Below are positions 7,053-12,294 of a stretch of 13,125 nt of DNA, one piece after another; positions within the stretch are counted from its first letter, which is position 1; each line of letters starts with the position of its first letter. The DNA comes from an uncultured Lachnospiraceae bacterium. GTDB taxonomy: Bacteria; Bacillota; Clostridia; Lachnospirales; Lachnospiraceae. The DNA lies in NCBI GenBank assembly GCA_947631075.1, contig CANRJU010000047.1, forward strand, positions 1 through 13,125, written 5' to 3'. The position numbers and the translations under genes were made by a program. The notes below the pieces were generated by a model, which saw only the letters and a program-made list of their open reading frames with translations, was not told the DNA's origin and ran no database searches.

Positions 7053-8240
7053 ATGCTTTGCCAGTTTTCATTTCAGAATTTTATGTCCTATAGGGAAGAA
7101 ACTACCTTTGATTTGCAGGCAGCGGCGATTCCGGAGTTTAAGGATAGCTTAATTACAAAAGAAAAATGCAGTGCCCTTTTGCCGGTCAGCGTTATATATG
7201 GACCTAATGGCGGCGGAAAGACCAATCTGATCAGAGCCTTATCCTGTCTAATCACGACGGTGGTTAAGCCGATCCATGACCTGGGAAGTACCAGAAGTCA
7301 TATTATTGTGCAGCAGAGGACTGTAGCAGAACCTTTTCTATTTGATGCCGTTTCCAGCAAAGAGCCTACAGAGTTTGAAATATTTTTCAGGACAGAGAAA
7401 TATGAGTATCGGTATTATCTGGCGGTATGGAAGGATGAAATATCTGCAGAAGCATTAGATCGAAAAACCATCGGCGGGAAAAAGCCGGCGCACATTTTTT
7501 ACCGGGAAGGGGAAGAAATCACCTTGGGGAATATTTTGAACAAGGAGAATGTGAATACCAGGGTTAATGGGAGAATGCCCTATTTATCCTTCCTGGCTAT
7601 CAATTACAATATTCCTGTGATTGTGGAAGCCCAGGAGTGGTTTGAGTCCTGTATTATCCGCAATTACGGGAATCCGACGGCAGAAATGCGGATCATGATT
7701 TCGGATGATATCAAAACCAAGAACCAGATTTTACTATTATTAAATGAAATGGGGATTGATGTAGAGGATTACAGGTTCGATGAGAAGGAAGAAAAATTAT
7801 ATACGGTACGGACAATCGAGGGCGAGAAGTATGAGTTATCTTTTGATCACGAATCTGAGGGTACCAAAAAGCTCATTGCGGCGCTTCCGGTTATTCTTGT
7901 TGCACTGCGTGAAGGCAGGCTTGTGATCATTGATGAGCTTGATGCAAAATTGCATCCAAAGCTTTTGAGATATGTGATATCGATGTTCAAAAATAAGAAA
8001 ATTAATCAATATGGGGCACAACTTCTTTTTACATCCCATGATATGGCTACAATGAAAAATACCATATTCAGGAGAGATGAAATATGGTTTGCAGCGCTGA
8101 ATGAACGGCACAGCAGCCAGATTTATTCTCTCTATGAAATCCGACGAGAGGATAATGAGAGAATAAACAGCACAGCGGCATTTGATAAACAGTACCTGGA
8201 AGGAAGGTATGGGGCGGATCCATATTTGCAGGGCATATAG
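7053..8240 (+). CDS. AAA family ATPase of the AbiLi/RloA type
   Basis: 395 residues from ATG 7053, chosen because GGAGGAG lies eight bases upstream. A GTG at 7014 in the same frame has no ribosome binding site. The protein is an SMC/ABC-like ATPase: N-terminal F-x-F-x-N-F-x-S-Y-R-E; Walker A GPNGGGKT (50-57); a signature-like S-E-G-T-K-K (268-273); Walker B L-V-I-I-D294-E295-L-D with the L-H-P that usually follows; and an H-loop T-S-H329-D. The C-terminus F-D-K-Q-Y-L-E-G-R-Y-G-A-x-P is characteristic of ATPases paired with RloB-family proteins, including lactococcal abortive-infection AbiL and the R-linked ORF RloA. The sequence right after its stop encodes the end of an RloB protein, which supports that identity. 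The ATPase itself appears intact, but its partner is truncated, so the system is probably non-functional. Confidence 0.85.
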   Translation: MLCQFSFQNFMSYREETTFDLQAAAIPEFKDSLITKEKCSALLPVSVIYGPNGGGKTNLIRALSCLITTVVKPIHDLGSTRSHIIVQQRTVAEPFLFDAVSSKEPTEFEIFFRTEKYEYRYYLAVWKDEISAEALDRKTIGGKKPAHIFYREGEEITLGNILNKENVNTRVNGRMPYLSFLAINYNIPVIVEAQEWFESCIIRNYGNPTAEMRIMISDDIKTKNQILLLLNEMGIDVEDYRFDEKEEKLYTVRTIEGEKYELSFDHESEGTKKLIAALPVILVALREGRLVIIDELDAKLHPKLLRYVISMFKNKKINQYGAQLLFTSHDMATMKNTIFRRDEIWFAALNERHSSQIYSLYEIRREDNERINSTAAFDKQYLEGRYGADPYLQGI

Positions 8241-8248
8241 ACCATGTC

Positions 8249-8599
8249 TTGCAGTTATGTGAGGAAAATAGTACGGAAGAAACGCAGTTCCATGATATTT
8301 GGTCAAATCAGTGCATAGAATTATGGTTTTTATTGCATTTTTCTTTCATGCATGCGGATATTCACAGAACGGAATATTGGCCTAAGCTTTCGGAATGCTT
8401 AAAGAAACTTGGGGCAGGTGAGTATGAAAAGAATCGCAAAGACATGTATTGGATTCTGCGTCCGCATATGGAGGCCGCCATTGAAAATGCGAAAAAGCTG
8501 GATGTGTTGAATGAGGGAAAAACAGCCTCTCAGGCGGCTCCAGGAACAAAAGTACATGAGTTGATAGAAAAGTTAAAACCGTATTTGGGGGAAGGATAA
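8249..8599 (+). pseudogene. RloB/AbiLii-family remnant (C-terminal part only)
   Basis: About 116 codons remain open to the TAA at 8597-8599. The motif S-N-Q-C-I-E-L-W-F-L-L-H-F matches the conserved S-N-P-x-F-E-x-W-x-L-L-H-F of RloB proteins (PF13707), and a helical C-terminal tail follows. The N-terminal half, with the C-E-G-E-x-T-E-P-x-Y-F segment expected in the family, is absent. The frame is open back to a TAA at 8186-8188, inside the ATPase gene, but contains no ATG before the one in F-M-H-A. The only upstream candidate, TTG 8249, has no ribosome binding site. The simplest reading is an internal deletion at the ATPase/RloB junction. Translation of a short product from TTG cannot be excluded. 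Confidence 0.75.
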
Positions 8600-8689
8600 A
8601 GAGCAGTAAGGAAGAAATTTGTTGTCCTATATTGACATACTCTGATTGGATGAGCAGACCGCCTTAAAGGATTTTAATAAATTAGTTTT

Positions 8690-8759
8690 AGAGGAACTCG
8701 ACACGGTGATAGAGGTCGGCGAAAAAATTGATACCGTGGAGTACGATTATCCGGAGTTT
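8690..8759 (+). repeat. 70-bp exact direct repeat, copy 2 (NUDIX fragment)
   Basis: Exact copy of 6474-6543 from the NUDIX gene, flanked on both sides by unrelated sequence (identity stops at once at both ends). It is still in the NUDIX reading frame within a short chimeric ORF that starts after a TGA near 8640 and stops at the TGA at 8772-8774. No start signal is present, so it is probably silent. Confidence 0.96.
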
Positions 8760-8760
8760 T

Positions 8761-8784
8761 ATGCGGTCATATGACCGCATTTTT
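8761..8784 (+). terminator. Perfect 20-bp palindrome with T-tail: terminator or operator
   Basis: ATGCGGTCAT followed directly by its reverse complement (8761-8780), then TTTTT (8780-8784). As RNA it makes a GC-containing hairpin followed by U, a compact terminator. As DNA it is a perfectly symmetric site one base before the -35 box region of the toxin-antitoxin promoter, the position expected for an antitoxin operator. Confidence 0.55.
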
Positions 8785-8785
8785 G

Positions 8786-8812
8786 TTGACATTTAAATAC
8801 TTTGGGTATAAT
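8786..8812 (+). promoter_or_regulatory. Promoter of the toxin-antitoxin operon
   Basis: Perfect -35 TTGACA (8786-8791) and perfect -10 TATAAT (8807-8812), though the spacer is only 15 bp. TAATAT at 8809-8814 would give 17 bp. The strong ribosome binding site and GTG start follow within 25 bp. Transcription from here excludes the ATG at 8771 as the toxin start. Confidence 0.7.
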
Positions 8813-8836
8813 ATAAAGTATGAGGGAGGTGGCTGG

Positions 8837-9181
8837 GTGAGGAATCAGGCGAGTTCATCAGATGTTACAGCTTATCTTTCCGAGGTAAAGAGACTGCTAT
8901 CCACAGGAAAATATGATTTTGTTCCGAGAAGAAAGAATATGCAGGCATTGGCGCGGTATGGTCTTACGATCGCTGATGTAAAAAACGAGATTTTAGGATT
9001 GGTTGTTGCTGATTATTATAAAGGCCCTAAGCAGGACTTGGATCCGAATCGTCCTGGAGATATATGGGAATTTAAAAAGAATATTGATGGGATGCAGTTT
9101 TATGTGAAGGTTAAGATTGTGCAGGAGAACGGCGAGGATGTTCTTAAGTGTCTTAGTTTTCATGAAGATGATTTTGCTTAG
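8837..9181 (+). CDS. MqsR-like type II toxin (RelE-fold mRNA interferase)
   Basis: 114 residues starting at GTG 8837, seven bases after GGAGG (8825-8829). An ATG at 8771 in the same frame lies upstream of the promoter and would translate it, so it is rejected. The sequence follows the MqsR pattern: L-S-E-V-K-R-L-L near the N-terminus, a helix ending N-E-I-L-G-L, D-Y-Y-K62-G-P, D-I-W-E, F-Y89-V-K and a final L-S-F-H-E. E. coli MqsR uses Lys56 in the equivalent D-F-Y-K and Tyr81 in V-Y-L-K, so K62 and Y89 are the likely equivalents. MqsR toxins cleave mRNA, mostly at GCU, free of the ribosome. As in mqsRA, the toxin gene precedes the antitoxin gene. The spacing is 17 bp. Cleavage specificity is not known. 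Confidence 0.8.
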   Translation: MRNQASSSDVTAYLSEVKRLLSTGKYDFVPRRKNMQALARYGLTIADVKNEILGLVVADYYKGPKQDLDPNRPGDIWEFKKNIDGMQFYVKVKIVQENGEDVLKCLSFHEDDFA

Positions 9182-9198
9182 GAAGGGAGATGGCATCG

Positions 9199-10203
9199 AT
9201 GAGAAAGTATTGTGAAGAATGTGGAAGAGAAGTTGAAACAAAGATAATTGTGAAAAAAGAAACATACGATATATGTGGAGAAACTATCGAGGTCGATGCA
9301 CAGGTATTGGTGTGTGTCGAGTGCGGAGAAGAATTTTTTTCGGAAGAACTAGATAATGCTACATTGGTTCGGGCATACAATGAATACCGTAAAAGACATA
9401 AACTGCTTTTTCCAGAAGAAATTAAGGAGATACGGGAGCAGTATGGACTTAGCCAGAGAAGTTTTGCCAAACTGTTAAATTGGGGTGATAAGACAATCTG
9501 CAGATATGAGAATGGATCAGTTCAGGACAAGGCGCATAATAGCTTGCTGCTTTTCCTGCGCAAACCGGCAAACATGAGGACCTATCTTACAGAGAATGAG
9601 ATATCACTTGGAGAAAGCCAGAAAGCGAAACTACTTTCCGTTGTCAGTCATTTGGAGCAGAACGAGGAATACCGTGCAGAAGGAAAGTTCTTGAATCATT
9701 ATTCTACAAATGTGCCATGCGAAGAAAACGGATACAGGGCATTTGACTATGATAGGTTCTGTGCTATGGTTCTCTTTTTTGCGCACAAAAGTTCAGAACT
9801 GTTAAAGACAAAGGCTATGAAACTTTTAAATTATTCAGATATGATTTTTTATAAGGAAAACGGGATATCGATATCCGGAGTAAGGTATGTTCATTTGCCA
9901 TATGGGCCCGTACCTGAAAATTTTGATATCCTTTTTGGTACGATGGCGGCAGATCATATTGCTCATATTGAAGTGTCTTATGATAATGGTTATGAAAAGC
10001 ATCAGGTAATTCCAGAAGAAGAAATGCCAGAGGGGATTTTATCTGACGCCGAGCTGGAGGTATTAGAACGGATATATAATAAGTTTAAAAATTTTGGCTC
10101 TGTGGATATTTCTAATTATTCACACAAAGAAAGAGGGTATGCAGAGACAAAGAGGGGAGAGATTATTTCTTATTTTTATGCAAAGGATATTGAGTTGAAT
10201 TAA
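9199..10203 (+). CDS. MqsA-like Zn-finger/HTH antitoxin with C-terminal Panacea (SocA/DUF4065) domain
   Basis: 334 residues. ATG 9199 is preferred because GGAAGGGAG (9181-9189) sits nine bases before it. The in-frame ATG at 9190 would directly abut this ribosome binding site. Three modules: an N-terminal zinc finger with C5-x2-C8 and C39-x2-C42 (MqsA/YgiT type); a helix-turn-helix at about 73-125 with I-R-E-x-Y-G-L-S-Q-R-S-F-A-K-L-L; and a C-terminal DUF4065 region (about 183-312) with K-A-M-K-L-L-N-Y-S-D, S-G-V-R-Y and Y-G-P-V-P (235-239). Panacea domains are known as widely used toxin-neutralising modules, and MqsA proteins both bind MqsR and repress the operon. Which part neutralises the toxin here is open, because MqsA normally does so with its zinc-finger domain. 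The palindrome at 8761-8780 is a candidate operator. Confidence 0.85.
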   Translation: MRKYCEECGREVETKIIVKKETYDICGETIEVDAQVLVCVECGEEFFSEELDNATLVRAYNEYRKRHKLLFPEEIKEIREQYGLSQRSFAKLLNWGDKTICRYENGSVQDKAHNSLLLFLRKPANMRTYLTENEISLGESQKAKLLSVVSHLEQNEEYRAEGKFLNHYSTNVPCEENGYRAFDYDRFCAMVLFFAHKSSELLKTKAMKLLNYSDMIFYKENGISISGVRYVHLPYGPVPENFDILFGTMAADHIAHIEVSYDNGYEKHQVIPEEEMPEGILSDAELEVLERIYNKFKNFGSVDISNYSHKERGYAETKRGEIISYFYAKDIELN

Positions 10204-10274
10204 AAAAGTATTATTGATTAAAAAGCGGCTCACGAGGCGATTTACAGGGAAAAGATTATCTAAGAAAATATTTT

Positions 10275-10303
10275 GAAGGATCATGTGAAAAGCATGGTCC
10301 TTC
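10275..10303 (+). terminator. Hairpin downstream of the toxin-antitoxin operon
   Basis: GAAGGATCATG (10275-10285) pairs with CATGGTCCTTC (10293-10303), an 11-bp stem with one G-U pair and a 7-base loop. It is 70 bp after the antitoxin stop. Only a short T-containing tail follows (TTA), so its strength as a terminator is uncertain. Confidence 0.45.
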
Positions 10304-10361
10304 TTATAGCAACTATAGCTCTCCTCAAATCATCCAGATTGGCACAATATAATTATCTGCA

Positions 10362-10474
10362 TTGATGGCGGAGAGCTCCGGGCGCATACAGAGCAAGGCG
10401 CCTTGTCGTGAAGAGGCGATGGAGAAAAAAACTGAAAATACAGTTTGTGTATGCAGTTTCTCATCTGCCATCAA
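10362..10474. other. Nested inverted repeats, possible structured RNA or miniature element
   Basis: The 10204-10630 spacer has no convincing gene but contains this ordered set. Outer arms: 10362-10372 and 10464-10474 (11 bp, one G-U). Second arms: GCATAC (10384-10389) with GTATGC (10449-10454). Between them are two hairpins: the 12-bp palindrome CAAGGCGCCTTG (10394-10405) and AAACTG/CAGTTT (10429-10434 with 10441-10446). The result is a multibranched fold. AGCTCTCC (10317-10324) can also pair with GGAGAGCT (10370-10377), an alternative to the outer stem. Function unknown. A regulatory RNA, a MITE-like remnant or an old integration boundary are possible. Confidence 0.4.
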
Positions 10475-10482
10475 AGCGTTCC

Positions 10483-10513
10483 GGCTAAAATACGGTACAA
10501 TCTTATTTTAGCC
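10483..10513. repeat. 10-bp perfect inverted repeat
   Basis: GGCTAAAATA (10483-10492) and TATTTTAGCC (10504-10513) with an 11-base loop, nine bases after the nested-repeat element. No T-run follows on either strand, so it is not an obvious terminator. Confidence 0.5.
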
Positions 10514-10570
10514 AAAGTCCTATGAGAAGTCAAGGAAAACCGAATCACAAATAAAACAAATAAAGCAAAT

Positions 10571-10613
10571 AAAAACTGCCCGCAGTCACGGCTTATCCAT
10601 GCAACTGCGGGCA
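10571..10613 (-). terminator. Rho-independent terminator of the Big_2 gene
   Basis: On the minus strand TGCCCGCAGT (10613-10604) pairs with ACTGCGGGCA (10586-10577), a 10-bp GC-rich perfect stem, followed by GTTTTT (10576-10571). It lies just downstream of the stop of the minus-strand gene. Confidence 0.82.
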
Positions 10614-10630
10614 TATATATAGATGGGGGG

Positions 10631-11293
10631 TCAATCCTCTCCGAGCAATCGATTCTTAATGGTGTTTTCCTCCAGGCTGTCATCATCGTCATCGCTTCCC
10701 TTGACAATGACCGTGCAGGTCGCCGTCTGTCCGTTGGACAGGAGCGTGGCCGTGATCGTGGTCAAGCCGGGCGAGACGGCGGTGACAACGCCCCGGGAGT
10801 TGACGGTGGCGACCGACGGGTCGTCGCTCTCGAAGATGGGCTGCTCTCGCGAGGTGTTGGGCTTGATGACGGGCGCCAGCTCGAACTGGTCTCCCGGATT
10901 CATATCCAGTTTCCGCTTGAAAAACTTGATGCTGATAGCGGTGGGAGATACTTTAACCTTGCATTTCAGCTTGCGCACTACGTCGTTATTATTCTTACGG
11001 ACGGTAGCGGTGACCACGGAGGAGCCCACGGAAATCGCATGGACGACCACTCTCTTGGGAGACTTGGCGTCCGGCTCGAGGGAGACCACCTGCGGGTCGG
11101 CGGATGTAAAGGTCACTTTCTGCTTCTTTTTCAAATTATATACGCGAAGATTAAAATCGGTATTGACAGTGAGGCTGAGCTTGCTGACGTTCAGCTTTGG
11201 CTTCTTGGCGGCAAATGCCGTGACGTCGAAAAGGCCGAGGGCAATGCTGAAGGACAGCAGGACTGACAGGAGTATGGCAGGCATTTTCTTCAT
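10631..11293 (-). CDS. Secreted bacterial Ig-like (Big_2) domain protein
   Basis: 220 residues. ATG at 11293-11291 is chosen over the longer frame starting at 11353 because AAAGGAG precedes it and a complete signal peptide begins there: basic M-K-K, hydrophobic core about 5-22, and A-F-A cleavage site near 28-29. Two Ig-like repeats follow: about 31-115 (K-L-S-L-T-V…V-T-F-T-S-A-D-P…G-S-S-V-V-T-A-T-V) and about 117-197, with canonical Big_2 signatures F-E-S-D-D-P-S-V-A-T-V, G-V-V-T-A-V-S-P-G-L-T-T-I-T-A. An acidic tail D-D-D-D-D ends the protein. There is no sortase motif and no C-terminal transmembrane segment. It is a probable exported or surface-associated binding or adhesion module, ligand unknown. 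It is transcribed divergently from the two-component genes and has its own terminator. Confidence 0.85.
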   Translation of the reverse strand: MKKMPAILLSVLLSFSIALGLFDVTAFAAKKPKLNVSKLSLTVNTDFNLRVYNLKKKQKVTFTSADPQVVSLEPDAKSPKRVVVHAISVGSSVVTATVRKNNNDVVRKLKCKVKVSPTAISIKFFKRKLDMNPGDQFELAPVIKPNTSREQPIFESDDPSVATVNSRGVVTAVSPGLTTITATLLSNGQTATCTVIVKGSDDDDDSLEENTIKNRLLGED

Positions 11294-11326
11294 AGTAGTT
11301 TCTCCTTTCTGGGATTCTTGTGCAAA

Positions 11327-11354
11327 ACTATACACAAAGGCAAAAATCCACAAA
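11327..11354 (-). promoter_or_regulatory. Possible promoter of the Big_2 gene
   Basis: Minus strand: TTTGTG (11354-11349), a 16-bp spacer and TATAGT (11332-11327), about 35 bp before the ATG. The -35 is weak. The position is right for a divergent promoter. Confidence 0.35.
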
Positions 11355-11437
11355 TACTTTGTAACTTAAAATTAACATGGGTCTATGGCACAAAAATGTC
11401 ACTTTGCCAGGAAGAGGAAAGAATTGTCTCAAAACAC

Positions 11438-11466
11438 TTGAAATCTAAAAAGGGGTGGAATATAAT
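11438..11466 (+). promoter_or_regulatory. Sigma-70/A promoter of the two-component operon
   Basis: TTGAAA (11438-11443), a 17-bp spacer and perfect TATAAT (11461-11466). This implies a 5' leader of about 120 nt before the response regulator ATG at 11594. Confidence 0.75.
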
Positions 11467-11512
11467 GAAAAAAATCATAAAAATCGAACTGTCGGGTGGA
11501 GAGGGTTCCCTC

Positions 11513-11529
11513 GCGCGGGAGGACCGCGC
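11513..11529 (+). other. GC hairpin in the response-regulator leader
   Basis: GCGCGG (11513-11518) and CCGCGC (11524-11529) pair perfectly around the loop GAGGA. There is no T-run, so it is not a terminator. It could stabilise the leader or slow transcription, but no known riboswitch is recognised. Confidence 0.3.
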
Positions 11530-11593
11530 AGGAAAATTTATGAGGATTTATTAAGGAGAACGAACAAGCAGAAAGAGCAGAAAGGAGAAAACT

Positions 11594-12283
11594 ATGCAGC
11601 GTATACTTATTGTAGATGACAACCAGGACATCCGGGAGGTATTGGGCACCTATGTCGCCAAGGAGGGGTTTGAGCCGGTGGTGGCCACGGACGGCTTCGA
11701 GGCGCTGGAACTGTTTCGCAAGACAGATCCCGCGGTGATTCTTCTGGATGTGATGATGCCGGGGATAGACGGCTATAAGGTATGCCAGAAGATCCGCGAG
11801 GACTCGGATGTGCCGATTATTCTCATCACGGCGAAGGGCGAGGATTACGAGCGTGTGATGGGACTGGACATAGGGGCGGACGACTATGTAGTGAAGCCGT
11901 TTAATGGAAACGAGGTCATGGCGCGAGTGCGGGCGGTGCTGCGCCGCATGGGGAGAAATGATGTGACCGAGGAAAAGAAGGTGCTGAATATCAGCGACCT
12001 CACGATCAACATTGAGGCATACACCGTCTTTATCGGGGCGGAGAAGCTCCCCATGACGAAAAAAGAGGTGGAGACCATGTGGATTCTGGCGGGAAATCCC
12101 AGCAAAGTATTTACGAGGGACAATCTGCTGGACAGCTTGTGGGGACAGGATTATTTCGGCGACAGCCGCACGGTGGATTCCCACATCAAGAGGCTCCGCG
12201 CCAAGTTGGACAAGGTGCCGCATCCGGATTGGGAGATCAAGACGATCTGGGGGCTGGGATACAAGTTTGAGCTGAATGTATAG
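11594..12283 (+). CDS. OmpR/PhoB-family response regulator
   Basis: 229 residues, ATG at 11594 with AAAGGAG just upstream. Receiver domain (1-120): acidic pair D8-D9, phosphoacceptor D52 in L-L-D-V-M-M-P-G, switch T79 and K101 in V-K-P-F. C-terminal winged-helix DNA-binding domain (about 130-227): L-T-K-K-E-type start (P-M-T-K-K-E-V-E), V-F-T-R-D-N-L-L, R-T-V-D-S-H-I-K-R-L-R-x-K-L and the closing I-x-T-I-W-G-L-G-Y-K-F. This is a complete, standard-length regulator that binds promoter repeats when phosphorylated by the kinase encoded 11 bp downstream. Target genes are unknown; the divergent Big_2 gene is an obvious candidate. Confidence 0.96.
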   Translation: MQRILIVDDNQDIREVLGTYVAKEGFEPVVATDGFEALELFRKTDPAVILLDVMMPGIDGYKVCQKIREDSDVPIILITAKGEDYERVMGLDIGADDYVVKPFNGNEVMARVRAVLRRMGRNDVTEEKKVLNISDLTINIEAYTVFIGAEKLPMTKKEVETMWILAGNPSKVFTRDNLLDSLWGQDYFGDSRTVDSHIKRLRAKLDKVPHPDWEIKTIWGLGYKFELNV

Positions 12284-12294
12284 ACGAGGTTGAG

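Noticed and set aside
8640..8774. A short chimeric ORF running into the NUDIX copy.
   Set aside because: No ATG or ribosome binding site. It is most simply debris at a recombination junction.
8771..8836. ATG 8771 as the start of the MqsR-like toxin.
   Set aside because: It sits in the palindrome upstream of the TTGACA/TATAAT promoter. GTG 8837 has an ideal GGAGG and gives the usual MqsR length.
10623..11369. A 248-codon plus-strand open frame opposite the Big_2 gene.
   Set aside because: The minus-strand product has a ribosome binding site, signal peptide, Ig-like repeats and its own terminator. The plus-strand frame has none of these.
11465..11554. A 29-codon ORF (MKK…RIY) before the response regulator, with a G-rich stretch upstream, as a leader peptide.
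   Set aside because: Its ATG lies within the TATAAT -10 box of the consensus promoter at 11438-11466, so the transcript would begin after the start codon.
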